A stretch of DNA of 64,000 nt, taken from the NCBI RefSeq assembly GCF_026239555.1, contig NZ_JAPIVP010000020.1:1-64000 (forward strand). The letters run 5' to 3'. How positions within the stretch are numbered: position 1 is the first letter of the stretch; each line of letters begins with the position of its first letter. Origin of the DNA: Pedobacter sp. PF22-3. GTDB lineage: Bacteria > Bacteroidota > Bacteroidia > Sphingobacteriales > Sphingobacteriaceae. The notes beneath the pieces are model-generated. The model did no database searches. It was given only the letters and a program-made list of their open reading frames with translations, and had not been told where the DNA came from. Made by a program: the position numbers and the translations under genes. Below are positions 17,912 to 26,723 of the stretch, piece after piece.

Positions 17912-20419
17912 TTATTTTCCATTCTGCTCTATATCTCTATCCATTTCAACAAGATCAACATCGCTCGGTTCGGAAAAATCGCCAATTAAATATTTATTAA
18001 AATGATCGGCCAGTTTCCAGAAAGCATATTCTGTCATATCTCCAAAACCATGGCGCTGCCCCGGAATAATCAGGAAATCGAAACGTTTGCCAGCTTTCAT
18101 TAATGCATTAGCTACCCGGATAGAATTTGCCGGGTGCACATTGTTATCTACATCACCGTGCATCAATAACAAATGTCCTTTCAGGTTTTTGGCTAAATCA
18201 GGGTTTTTATCAATGCTATATTTAAATGAAGTATCGCCCTTTAAAGAGATTGTTTCTTTTACGCCATGATGTTTCTCACTCCACCAACGGTTGTAAATAC
18301 TATTATCATGGTTTCCTGCATTTGAAACTGCCGCTTTAAAAAAATCGGGATAAACCAACATGGCCGCGGTAGACATAAAACCACCACCAGAGTGCCCCGT
18401 AATACCTACCTTAGATTCGTCTATCCAAGAATATTTGGCTGCCAGTTGCTCAATAGCTGTTTTTTTATCTGCTAAACCATAATCGCGCAGGTTGCCATAG
18501 CCATAAGTATGGTACCATTTAGACCGTGAAGGGTTTCCACCCCTGTTACCTACCGTAATTACGATGTAACCAAATTGAGCCAAACGTTCGGTACGATCCA
18601 TGCTTTTGCTGAAAGCTTTATTTACCGCTTCGGTTTGTGGCCCTGGATAAACATACTCGATTATTGGATACTTTTTATTCGGGTCAAAATCGAAAGGTTT
18701 ATACATTACACCATACAGATCAGTTATTCCATCATCCGCTTTCACCTTAAAAGGCTCTGGAAATTTGTAGCCCGCAGCCATCAGCAATGAAAGATCTGTT
18801 GTTTCAAGATCCATTACTTTTCTGCCTGCACCATCATAAAGGGTAGCTTTTGGCGCAGTATTTACTCTCGAATAATTATCTACAAAAAAAGTATTGTTAT
18901 CATTCATATTCGCCAGGTGATCAAAATCGCCGGCATTTAACAATTTCATGTTCGATCCATCGAAATTGATGCTGTATAAATGTAAGTAGTAAGGATCTTC
19001 TTTACCTTCCCTGCCATTTGCCGTAAAATAAAGGATCCGTTTTTTCTCATCAATATTTACAATACTTTCACAGTGAAAAGCACCTTTGGTAATCTGATTT
19101 TTCAGTTTGCCGTTTTCATCAAAAAGATAAAAATGCGCCCAACCGTCGCGCTCACTCCAGTGAATTAATTCTTTACCATCGTTAACCAAACCCGGGCGGT
19201 TAACTTCAACATAAGTATTAAAACGTTCGTCGATTAATGGCGTAACCTTGCCTGTGGCAATATCAACAGTACCGATATCGATACGCTTTAAATCGCGACT
19301 GGTGCGCGAAAAATAAAACCTGTTATTGTTCCCCAACCAAATAGATGGACGGAATTCGTTATCACGGTCTTTATTTAAGGCTGGTTTGCTCCAAACTGAC
19401 ACGCTTTGATCTTTAAATGCAGCCACATTTAGTTTTTTATAAGATTTTGCAGCAAAATCGAACAATAAAACTTCGTCCTGCGGAGCCTCTGCCTCACCTG
19501 GCATCTGGTATTTATAGGTTTCTAAGGTTGGGCGGCCTGGTGTAACACTATTGATTACCCAAAGATCTTTAACCTTTCGCGAATCGGTTCTGTCCAGTAC
19601 AAAATATTTCGAATTTGGTGACCAGAGCACATATGCACCACGGCGTTTCTTATTGTTTTTTTCGTTTTCCACATTGTTCTCGCCATCACCATCACTTCCA
19701 TAAGAATAAAATTTAACGCCGTCTTTAGTAAGCTGATGCTCTACAATGGTACTATCCTCTTCATTGTTAACTGCTTTTTTGTAGTTGTCTTTATCCATCC
19801 AATACAAATTGTAATTGCGAGCAAAGATGATAGCTGAAGAATCAGGTGCCACAGATCCCCATGATGGTTTGGGCTTTGGTTTACTGAAATTTGGTACCTC
19901 GGTTAGTTTTGCACTTGCCAGTTCGTATTTGAAAGAAAATATTTTCTTCTGCATAGAATCTGCAGCTTTTTTATCTTTTCTATCTTTTTTTAGTTCATCA
20001 AGAGTACTTTTGATTTCGAAAGAAATACTTTTTTCATCGGCAGCAAATTTTAAGTTTTCGAGGGGTAAATGTTCGGCATCAAATGGATCCCGAACAATCA
20101 GCGTGATATCTGAAGCGAGTTTAGCATTATCAAACATTATTTTTTTGCTTTTGGCTGCAGGATCTACCAGATACCAGAATTTTCCCTTTGGACTTTCGAA
20201 AGTATACCAAAAACGATTACTCAATTTTAACCAATGTGGGTCTACAGCTGTAGAATACACCATTTTTTTCAACTTATTTGGCGAAAAACGAGAAGCAAGT
20301 TGATAATTTGCCTTAGGCTGTGGCTGAATATTTTCGGTTATGGTAAATGTTTTATTTTGTGCAGCAACAGTTAAGGATAAAAACTGCGCGCCCAGCAGAA
20401 ATTTATAAAGTTTATTCAT
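17912..20419 (-). CDS. S9 family peptidase, dipeptidyl-peptidase IV-like
   Basis: An 835-residue exported peptidase that clips N-terminal dipeptides, typically after Pro or Ala. A signal peptide of about 20 residues (SLTVAAQ) precedes an eight-blade beta-propeller (DPPIV_N, about 90-560) and an alpha/beta-hydrolase domain (about 590-820). The catalytic triad is visible: Ser677 in GHSGGGF, Asp758 in HGDVDNNVH and His790 in GQRHGF. Length and architecture match Bacteroidota prolyl oligopeptidase-family enzymes. It stands alone on the minus strand with a long hairpin after the stop. With the nearby secreted proteases it would complete breakdown of peptides in the periplasm. Confidence 0.95.
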   Translation of the reverse strand: MNKLYKFLLGAQFLSLTVAAQNKTFTITENIQPQPKANYQLASRFSPNKLKKMVYSTAVDPHWLKLSNRFWYTFESPKGKFWYLVDPAAKSKKIMFDNAKLASDITLIVRDPFDAEHLPLENLKFAADEKSISFEIKSTLDELKKDRKDKKAADSMQKKIFSFKYELASAKLTEVPNFSKPKPKPSWGSVAPDSSAIIFARNYNLYWMDKDNYKKAVNNEEDSTIVEHQLTKDGVKFYSYGSDGDGENNVENEKNNKKRRGAYVLWSPNSKYFVLDRTDSRKVKDLWVINSVTPGRPTLETYKYQMPGEAEAPQDEVLLFDFAAKSYKKLNVAAFKDQSVSVWSKPALNKDRDNEFRPSIWLGNNNRFYFSRTSRDLKRIDIGTVDIATGKVTPLIDERFNTYVEVNRPGLVNDGKELIHWSERDGWAHFYLFDENGKLKNQITKGAFHCESIVNIDEKKRILYFTANGREGKEDPYYLHLYSINFDGSNMKLLNAGDFDHLANMNDNNTFFVDNYSRVNTAPKATLYDGAGRKVMDLETTDLSLLMAAGYKFPEPFKVKADDGITDLYGVMYKPFDFDPNKKYPIIEYVYPGPQTEAVNKAFSKSMDRTERLAQFGYIVITVGNRGGNPSRSKWYHTYGYGNLRDYGLADKKTAIEQLAAKYSWIDESKVGITGHSGGGFMSTAAMLVYPDFFKAAVSNAGNHDNSIYNRWWSEKHHGVKETISLKGDTSFKYSIDKNPDLAKNLKGHLLLMHGDVDNNVHPANSIRVANALMKAGKRFDFLIIPGQRHGFGDMTEYAFWKLADHFNKYLIGDFSEPSDVDLVEMDRDIEQNGK

Positions 20420-20540
20420 TAAAATTTGTTTGAGCTGCTAAATTATTTAATTAAAGCATATTAAGCAGGCTTTTATATGTAATAAATGCGATAGCTAGTT
20501 TAATTTCCTACAACTAAAATTAATTATTAACACAATATAT

Positions 20541-20577
20541 TTTGATGGATAAATAATTGAGGGATTTTATAGTTTTG
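20541..20577 (+). promoter_or_regulatory. Promoter of the polysaccharide deacetylase pair
   Basis: TAGTTTTG at 20570-20577 matches the Bacteroidota -7 box TAnnTTTG exactly, and TTTG lies at 20541-20544 (a slightly long spacer of 25). Transcription would begin near 20584, after the in-frame TTG at 20557. This supports the ATG at 20596 as the real start. Confidence 0.5.
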
Positions 20578-20595
20578 TATCCATATATCGCAACA

Positions 20596-21477
20596 ATGAA
20601 ATACAGCTTTTTAACCTTAATAACAGCAGGAGCAATCTTATTTGCCAGCTGCCAATCTAAATCACAAACAGAAAGTTCTACAGGAAAAGATTCGACTGGA
20701 AAAACAGTACAAACAAGCGAAAATCCTAAAGCTGCTGCCATTGATGTTTCGAAAATAAAAGTGGCTGATGCTAAAACCATCTTAGCGAGAAAACAGGTTC
20801 CAATTTTATGTTACCACCAGGTAAGAAACTGGAAACCAACTGATGGAAAAGTAGGCAAAGATTATATTGTAGAAATCCAGAACTTTAAAGACCAGATGAA
20901 AATGCTGGCTGATAGCGGTTATCATACCATTTTACCAGATCAGCTTTATGCTTACCTAAATACTGGCGCTGCATTACCGAGCAAACCCATTATGTTAACT
21001 TTTGATGATACCGACATGGACCAATTTACCGTTGTTCGTCCAACTTTAGAAAAACTGGGCTATAAAGCGGTTTATTTCATTATGACAGTTTCTATCGGTA
21101 GAAAAGGTAAGTTTGTTGATTACATGACGAAAGAGCAGATTAAACAACTTTCAGACGAAGGAAATGTGATCGGCAGCCACACTTACGATCATAAAAATTT
21201 TAAAAAATACGCGGGTAAGGATTGGGAAGAACAATTAGATAAGCCAACTAAAAAACTGGAAGAAATTACGGGCAAAAAAATGACCGAATTTGCTTATCCG
21301 TTTGGTTTATGGAATGCAGAAGGCATCCCTGAGCTTAAAAAACGTGGTTTCAGAATGGCCTTCCAATTATCAACCAAACGTGATGAAAAAGATCCACTAT
21401 TTACCATCCGTAGGATTATTGCCAGTGGTTACTGGTCGCCAAAAACATTGAGCAATAGCATTAAAAATAGCTTTTAA
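20596..21477 (+). CDS. Polysaccharide deacetylase family lipoprotein (NodB fold), copy 1
   Basis: The protein begins at the ATG at 20596 with a lipoprotein signal, MKYSFLTLITAGAILFASCQ. The NodB domain follows from residue about 70: ILCYHQVRNW, the first metal and catalytic motif TFDDTD, the second motif SHTYDH (HxxxH) and FAYPFG. Such enzymes remove N- or O-acetyl groups from glycans such as peptidoglycan, chitin oligomers or exopolysaccharide. A paralogue starts 14 bases downstream, and the two share long identical stretches (MLADSGYH, TKEQIKQLSDEG). They are a tandem duplication in one operon. The substrate is not evident. Confidence 0.9.
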   Translation: MKYSFLTLITAGAILFASCQSKSQTESSTGKDSTGKTVQTSENPKAAAIDVSKIKVADAKTILARKQVPILCYHQVRNWKPTDGKVGKDYIVEIQNFKDQMKMLADSGYHTILPDQLYAYLNTGAALPSKPIMLTFDDTDMDQFTVVRPTLEKLGYKAVYFIMTVSIGRKGKFVDYMTKEQIKQLSDEGNVIGSHTYDHKNFKKYAGKDWEEQLDKPTKKLEEITGKKMTEFAYPFGLWNAEGIPELKKRGFRMAFQLSTKRDEKDPLFTIRRIIASGYWSPKTLSNSIKNSF

Positions 21478-21491
21478 ATAATACCGTATTT

Positions 21492-22355
21492 ATGAAAAAT
21501 TTTCTGCTCTATGCTGCAGTTTCTACGCTACTTTTAACCTCTTGCCAGCCTTCAAAAGCTTCAAAAGAAAAGGAAGCTGGTGCGAATGCTACCGAAACAG
21601 TTAAAATAGATTCTACAAAGGCCAAACCTGCCGATAACAAAACCATTTTGGCGCGCAGAGAGGTACCCGTTCTGTGTTACCACCAGATTAGAAACAACAT
21701 TGCCAGCGACAGTAAAAGAGCGCACGACGATATTATTGCGCCTGATAAATTCAGGGAACATATGAAAATGCTGGCCGATAGTGGTTACCATTCTATTTTA
21801 CCCGATCAGCTGTACAATTACCTGGTTTACGGTGCTAAGTTACCTGAAAAGCCAGTTATGATCACGTTTGACGATACAGATGAAGATCAATTTACGGTTG
21901 GCAACACCACATTGAAAAAACATGGCTTTAAAGGTGTGTATTTTATCATGACGGTATCCATTGGCAAAAAAGGACGAATCAATTACATGACCAAAGAGCA
22001 GATTAAACAACTGTCTGACGAGGGAAATACAATTGCCAGCCATACTTACGATCATAAAAATTTTGCCTCTTTTACCGATGCGGATTGGACGACCCAGATT
22101 GATGAACCCACTAAAAAACTGGAACAAATTACCGGTAAAAAAGTAGAATATTTTGCATTTCCTTATGGTGTATACAAATCATCTACCCTACATAAATTAA
22201 AGGAACATGGATTTAAGGCTGCTTTTATCTTGTCTACGGCGAGAGATGAAAATTATCCGCTATACACCATCAGAAGGATAATCGACCCGGGAAGATATAC
22301 CGCAAAAAACCTCTATTACAGCATCAATAAGAGTTTTAATAAAACAAAATCTTAG
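21492..22355 (+). CDS. Polysaccharide deacetylase family lipoprotein (NodB fold), copy 2
   Basis: A 287-residue paralogue of the preceding protein, also with a lipobox (LLTSC) and the same NodB motifs: VLCYHQIRN, TFDDTDEDQF, SHTYDHKNF and FAFPYG. Both metal-binding His residues and the catalytic Asp are kept, so both copies should be active. Differences concentrate in the linker after the lipobox and in loop regions, consistent with a duplication followed by divergence of substrate preference. It is co-transcribed with copy 1; a DUF3298 lipoprotein gene follows after about 100 bases of low-complexity spacer. Confidence 0.9.
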   Translation: MKNFLLYAAVSTLLLTSCQPSKASKEKEAGANATETVKIDSTKAKPADNKTILARREVPVLCYHQIRNNIASDSKRAHDDIIAPDKFREHMKMLADSGYHSILPDQLYNYLVYGAKLPEKPVMITFDDTDEDQFTVGNTTLKKHGFKGVYFIMTVSIGKKGRINYMTKEQIKQLSDEGNTIASHTYDHKNFASFTDADWTTQIDEPTKKLEQITGKKVEYFAFPYGVYKSSTLHKLKEHGFKAAFILSTARDENYPLYTIRRIIDPGRYTAKNLYYSINKSFNKTKS

Positions 22356-22458
22356 TAAAAGGGTTAATGATTAGAATAAAAGTTGAAAGGTTAGCAGATT
22401 GGAAAGTTAGATCCAACATGATAACCTTTCAACCTTAAAACACAGCAATCACTACCCT

Positions 22459-23625
22459 ATGAAGTATTCTTTTCTTTTTTGCCTTTTTGGATTAGCGATA
22501 ATATCGGCTTGTAATAACCCGAAGAATGGGAAGAAAAACAGTGGAAACACAGACAGTACCTCATCTATTAAAAAAGAACTTACCGGGAGTTTTTACAAGA
22601 GATTGGAAGGTACCATTGCAGGCAAAAAGGTAGTGATGCATCTGCAAAAAGTTGATGATGGAGAGGTGAGCGGTTCTTACTATTATGATGGATCATGGCT
22701 GAATGTCTCAACAGACTCCGTAATAGGGAAAGATAGTATTGTACTGGCCGAGTATAATTTTTACGAATCATACTTTAGCCAAGATTCAAAATCGCCACTT
22801 TTAAAATTAAAATGGAATGGAAATGGTTTCGATGGCACATGGGAAAGTGGTGATAAAACCAAAAAATATCCGATAGCTTTAACAGAAAAATATTCAGAAG
22901 GCAGTTATTCGTTTAGTACCGGATTTTATGAAGATTCGGTTAAAGCATTCGCCGATCGGCCAAAATCACCTTCAGCCGAAATCAGATTTGAATACCTGGA
23001 AAGCAAAAGAAATGATGAAAACGGCAAATGGCTAGATTCAGAGCTTAAAAAAATGTTTGGCCTGGCACAGGCAGATCGCTCAACCGGCTTCAAAAACATA
23101 GCAGCTACCTATTTTAACGACTATAAAAATGAGGTGGCCGAGCAACAAAAAGATAGTCAGGATAATAAATTTGAGGCCTGGATGAACTATACTAATAATA
23201 GTCAGCAAACGATTAATTATAACGATAATGGTTATGTGGTGATCGATTTCCTGGCTGATGCTTACACAGGTGGTGCGCATGGCAATTATAGCAGCACCAT
23301 GTTTTGTTTAGATGTGCAGAACAAAAAACAACTCGTACTAAACGATATCATCAAAATAGATTCGAATACCTTAGAACGCATTTTAGAGCGGAATCTCCGT
23401 AAGGAATACAATATCAAATCAAAAGACGCATTGAATACCGTTCTTTTTGATGATTTTATTAAACCCAACAAAAACTTTTATTTCAATGCCAATGGTATTG
23501 CTTTTATGTATAATCCATACGAAGTGGCCAGTTATGCCCAGGGCCAAATTGTAATATTTATTCCTTATTCGGATGTAAAGGCTTATTTGGTACCGGCTTT
23601 TGCACAGCGGATGGGCATCAGGTAG
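22459..23625 (+). CDS. DUF3298 (RsiV-like) lipoprotein
   Basis: A 388-residue protein with a lipobox signal (AIISACNN). The C-terminal 200 residues have the DUF4163/DUF3298 layout also found in the extracellular part of RsiV anti-sigma factors. This includes FLADAYTGGAHGNYSS, with the usual GGAHG motif, and the closing FYFNANGIAFMYNPYEVASYAQGQ. In RsiV that domain binds lysozyme, but in lipoproteins like this one its role is unknown. The N-terminal half (about 45-160) is a beta-rich segment describing a small barrel (GEVSGSYYYDGSW). It lies downstream of the deacetylases, so a link to cell-wall glycans is possible but only inferred. Confidence 0.8.
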   Translation: MKYSFLFCLFGLAIISACNNPKNGKKNSGNTDSTSSIKKELTGSFYKRLEGTIAGKKVVMHLQKVDDGEVSGSYYYDGSWLNVSTDSVIGKDSIVLAEYNFYESYFSQDSKSPLLKLKWNGNGFDGTWESGDKTKKYPIALTEKYSEGSYSFSTGFYEDSVKAFADRPKSPSAEIRFEYLESKRNDENGKWLDSELKKMFGLAQADRSTGFKNIAATYFNDYKNEVAEQQKDSQDNKFEAWMNYTNNSQQTINYNDNGYVVIDFLADAYTGGAHGNYSSTMFCLDVQNKKQLVLNDIIKIDSNTLERILERNLRKEYNIKSKDALNTVLFDDFIKPNKNFYFNANGIAFMYNPYEVASYAQGQIVIFIPYSDVKAYLVPAFAQRMGIR

Positions 23626-23935
23626 TTTGCAGTTTCCAGTTGTGAGTTAACAGTTGATCATCAAAATAATGGTTAATTGTTTAAACTGGTTAACTGGAAA
23701 TTAAAAACTGTGAACCGAAAACTGAAAACTTGTGATTCGTATTGCCGTCACCCTGAACCGAGCCTTAGCGAGCTCACCGAAGGTAATTTATTTCAGGGTC
23801 TTTTATCTAATCCGTGTCAGATAGCAATATCTGACACCACAACACCTTCCGCGCTAATCATCTTAACCAGCAGTAATTTATTGATTAATGATTTAAACTG
23901 GTTAACTGGAAATTAAAAACCTGCCAACTGAAAAT
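23626..23935. other. Intergenic low-complexity region with a repeated 30-bp word
   Basis: No gene is visible. A phrase starting TTTAAACTGGTTAACTGGAA occurs twice (about 23679 and 23893). Between the copies lies a CCCTGAA...TTCAGGG hairpin near 23752-23797. The surroundings are built of near-repeated words (AACTG, AAAACTG), a style that recurs in other spacers of this window. Confidence 0.6.
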
Positions 23936-24388
23936 TTAAAGTATCTCCTTAACGATATAATCTTTCCCATTAAACTTAATACTTTCATTTACAGCCTTTC
24001 CGATCAAAACCCTCCCAATGGGCGAAACCTGAGAAACAGCAAAGAATTTCTGTCCATCGGTGTTCAACTCACCAGCACTAATGCTGATGTAAAAGTTACC
24101 TTCGGTAGTGAGTACCAAGCTCCCGTTTTTAACCAATTGATCTGATTCTACATTTTCAATCTGCTGCAAAGCAATTTTCTGCTGACCCGCTTCGTATAAT
24201 AGTTTGCTGTTGCGATCCATCTCCTGCTGCATCATTTCTCGTGTGGTTTCGTATTTGTCGCCAGCGCTGCTTTTGGTATCATCGTTTGAAGCCTGCCTGG
24301 CCTGTTGCAGCGAATATTCAATATTTTCTATCCTGTTTTGGATAAAAGTTAAGCAAAGCTGATAAAGTTTAGATTTTAAAGCAGACAT
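23936..24388 (-). CDS. GreA/GreB C-terminal-domain-like protein
   Basis: I start it at the Met at 24388 (MSALKSKLYQLC), because the longer frame runs into the neighbouring gene and a low-complexity spacer. The 150-residue protein has a helical N-terminal half with a coiled-coil look (ENIEYSLQQARQA, REMMQQEMDRNSKLLYEA). Its C-terminal half (VKNGSLVLTTEGNFYISISAG, SPIGRVLIGKAVNESIKFNGKDYIVKEI) resembles the FKBP-like C-terminal domain of transcript-cleavage factors GreA and GreB, including the SPIGxxLxGK motif. Bacteroidota homologues are often labelled otherwise in databases. The acidic tip expected of a true Gre factor is not clearly present, so an RNA-polymerase role is only a suggestion. 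Confidence 0.7.
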   Translation of the reverse strand: MSALKSKLYQLCLTFIQNRIENIEYSLQQARQASNDDTKSSAGDKYETTREMMQQEMDRNSKLLYEAGQQKIALQQIENVESDQLVKNGSLVLTTEGNFYISISAGELNTDGQKFFAVSQVSPIGRVLIGKAVNESIKFNGKDYIVKEIL

Positions 24389-24440
24389 ATCTGATGTATA
24401 ATGGAAGATGGGTAATGGATGATGGTAGACGGATGATGAA

Positions 24441-24785
24441 CTATTTGCGGAGGGCAAAGGCTTGTTTTAAAATGGATTCTATTTTCTTTTTGGGGATATC
24501 CTCAAAATGGTTGATTAATAAAATTTTCATTCTGGCCCTTTTCTCCTGCAACAGATCTTCGTGTTCAATTTTATGTCCGTCAACCAAACCAATGTAAGGC
24601 TGAAGGAGTTTTTTATGGATCCAAAGATAACAGAACATTTTTCCTTTATGATAATAAAAAGGCATTCCGTGTTTCCAATGTTCCGTAATATCGTCATACC
24701 CCATTAAAAGCGACCTCAAATATTGAAGGCAACTTTTTACAGGTTCATCTTTTTGTTCGAAATAATGATCCAACGGACTTAACAT
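24441..24785 (-). CDS. DUF1801 domain protein
   Basis: A 114-residue cytosolic protein with the DUF1801 pattern: a helical start (LQYLRSLLMGYDDITEHWKHG), a central MPFYYHKGKMFCYLWIHKK strand pair, then a basic C-terminal helical part (EDIPKKKIESILKQAF). The family adopts a YdhG-like fold and has no defined function. It reads in the same direction as the Gre-like gene, 52 bases away, so the two may share a transcript. The start at 24785 is the only Met ahead of the domain. Confidence 0.8.
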   Translation of the reverse strand: MLSPLDHYFEQKDEPVKSCLQYLRSLLMGYDDITEHWKHGMPFYYHKGKMFCYLWIHKKLLQPYIGLVDGHKIEHEDLLQEKRARMKILLINHFEDIPKKKIESILKQAFALRK

Positions 24786-24949
24786 AGAGAGAGTATTAGA
24801 TGGATGATGTAAAATAGATAATGGTATTTAAACTATTGATCAGGTTAAGCTTTGAGCTGAGCATTTGGCGTTTGGAGTCAGTTAACCGATTAACCAATGA
24901 ACTTCTGACCCAGACTAAAGACTCAGGACTAAAGACTGTGGACTCAGGA

Positions 24950-25525
24950 CTACCCCTCTATCCACCTCACCTTTTCTGCTATCGGAGTCCTATTTGGTGT
25001 CCAGGGTTTTTCGTTATGATACCCCATGTAAAATAATCCAATACATTTTTCATTTTCACCAAGGCCTAAGAAATCGCCTAAATGATCAATTAATGGCGGA
25101 GAACTCCAGTATGCGCCAACCCGCAAGCTCTCTGCGCTTAAAGCCATATTTTGAACTGCGCACGAAACTGCGGCCAGTTCTTCCCATTCAGGGATTTTAC
25201 CGCTTACTTGCATATTGATGGCGATTATACAATCAGCCTGCCCCGTTTTCTCAGCAAAACTATCATACTTCTTCTGTAGAAACTGCTGTGGAGAAACCAA
25301 AGCTTTATATAATTTACCAAGCTCCTCACCTAATCTGGCCAATCCAGCTTTTCTAATGACAACAAAGCGCCAGGGTTGGGTTAATTTATGTGTTGGTGCA
25401 TAATTGGCTGTTTCTAAAATCTGGTTAATCACCTCAACCGGAATTTCTTTTTTGATATAGCTGGCAGGGAAAATACTGCGACGTTCTTTTATAACTTTTG
25501 ATATGATATCGTATGTTGTACTCAT
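24950..25525 (-). CDS. Nitroreductase family protein
   Basis: A 191-residue FMN-binding enzyme of the nitroreductase fold, cytosolic, usually a homodimer using NAD(P)H to reduce nitro-compounds, flavins or quinones. Seen directly are the N-terminal FMN-phosphate motif KERRSIFPASY, then NYAPTHKLTQPWRFVVI, and the C-terminal LGLGENEKCIGLFYMGY, which matches the usual GLPExxxxxxxxxxGxP-like end. Length fits the YdjA-like short group. The start is supported by the position of the RRS motif. The upstream spacer is low-complexity. Confidence 0.88.
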   Translation of the reverse strand: MSTTYDIISKVIKERRSIFPASYIKKEIPVEVINQILETANYAPTHKLTQPWRFVVIRKAGLARLGEELGKLYKALVSPQQFLQKKYDSFAEKTGQADCIIAINMQVSGKIPEWEELAAVSCAVQNMALSAESLRVGAYWSSPPLIDHLGDFLGLGENEKCIGLFYMGYHNEKPWTPNRTPIAEKVRWIEG

Positions 25526-25736
25526 TTGGTAAAAATAGCTAAAAGCTCAAAGACTAAAGCTGAAAGAGAAAAACAATTTGAAATCAATTAAAATATTTGA
25601 CGCTATGTTAACTGAAAATAAGATAGAAGCCGGAAGGATATATGAGGTGGAAGGCGGAAAGTAGAAGGTTTAAATTCCAAAGATTTGACTTTACGTTAAC
25701 TGAAGCTTTAAACAATTAACTGCAAATTGATAACTG

Positions 25737-26297
25737 TCAACTGCAAACTAACAACTGCTTCCTGATCTGTTTTACCTTCGCAAAGAAGCCTATACTTTCT
25801 TTATCAACCAGAAAATCCATGGTTTGTAACAATTCGTCCTTAATCCAGTTGTGTTTAACCGTTAAATTAGCCAAAATATTAAGGCAATGTGATTTTATGG
25901 CCACGGGTATTTTCTCATCAATCAACCAGGCAAAAACAACCTCCACCAAACGTTCGGTACCATAATCAGTAATAATCTTTATCATTTCTACTGAAGCATT
26001 TTTTTTCGTCATAAGGGCTAAAATTTTAGTGTAATGCCTTAATGCCGATAAATTGCCTTGATGCGGAAATTTCTCTAAAAAATAGAGTGTATAGGGCAAA
26101 AACCGCTGCTGGTGGTTAGTAAACACGTTTTCTAAAATCCATGCCGCCCTAAATCCGATCTGCTCATCATGATAAAAACTTATATCGATCAGGTCTTTCA
26201 CCGAAAAAGTTTCTGCTGAAGCGATGGCTGCTAATTTTTCTACTTTGCTTTTTTGAAGAGTGGTTTTTATAGTTTCGAGCAAGAGATCGTTTTGCAT
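25737..26297 (-). CDS. Alpha-helical (HEAT-like) protein, unknown function
   Basis: A 186-residue, wholly helical cytosolic protein. Helices such as DEQIGFRAAWILENVF, LSALRHYTKILALM and VAIKSHCLNILANLTV are arranged in antiparallel pairs of about 35-40 residues. That is the look of HEAT or ARM repeats, which usually serve protein binding. No enzymatic motif is visible. No signal peptide or membrane segment is present. It is a single gene on the minus strand. I do not recognise a named family. Confidence 0.65.
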   Translation of the reverse strand: MQNDLLLETIKTTLQKSKVEKLAAIASAETFSVKDLIDISFYHDEQIGFRAAWILENVFTNHQQRFLPYTLYFLEKFPHQGNLSALRHYTKILALMTKKNASVEMIKIITDYGTERLVEVVFAWLIDEKIPVAIKSHCLNILANLTVKHNWIKDELLQTMDFLVDKESIGFFAKVKQIRKQLLVCS

Positions 26298-26695
26298 AGG
26301 GCTAAAATAAGCCTTTTGATGGAGATAAACAGATCAAAGTCATTTAATAAATTCTATTTTTTGCTGCAAATTACCTTAAGATAGGTCGTCATTCCCAACT
26401 TGATTGGGAATCTAAAGCTTGCATTAAGATTCCCGCATGCGCGAGAATGACGTACCCCCACTTTGAAACAGTTTATTAAAATCAATATACTAATGTTCCA
26501 TAATAAAAGATTTATTTCCATTAGCCAAAAGCTTCTCCCCTTTGTAAAATAAACCCGGTAGTAGCGAACACGGAGTGCAACGCAGTAAAGCGGATAACGG
26601 GACTGCCTGAGCCACGAAGTACCGAGCCCTTCATTTTCAAATTATTAATCCCAAAGCTTTCCTTCTTCTGACTTCCTACCCTCAACCTTTTTCCC
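26298..26695. other. Intergenic region with CGTCATTCCC-type palindromic repeat
   Basis: No gene is visible. Bases 26397-26452 form a hairpin element (CGTCATTCCCAACTTGATTG to GCGAGAATGACG) whose right arm recurs at 39043-39063, 39636-39661 and 39986-40010. A GC-richer segment at 26545-26635 (CCCGGTAGTAGCG...GATAACGGGAC) has the look of the GCAGTCC-type spacer repeats seen at 55.3, 55.5 and 62.6 kb. Confidence 0.6.
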
Positions 26696-26703
26696 TATCT
26701 TTG
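26696..26703 (+). promoter_or_regulatory. -7 box of the ABC-F gene
   Basis: TATCTTTG is an exact match to the Bacteroidota TAnnTTTG box, 21 bases before the ATG at 26724. No clear -33 TTTG was found. Confidence 0.35.
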
Positions 26704-26723
26704 CCGCTTATTTCAATTATAGC

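Noticed and set aside
19815..20303. 162-residue plus-strand protein
   Set aside because: Antisense shadow of the S9 peptidase propeller region.
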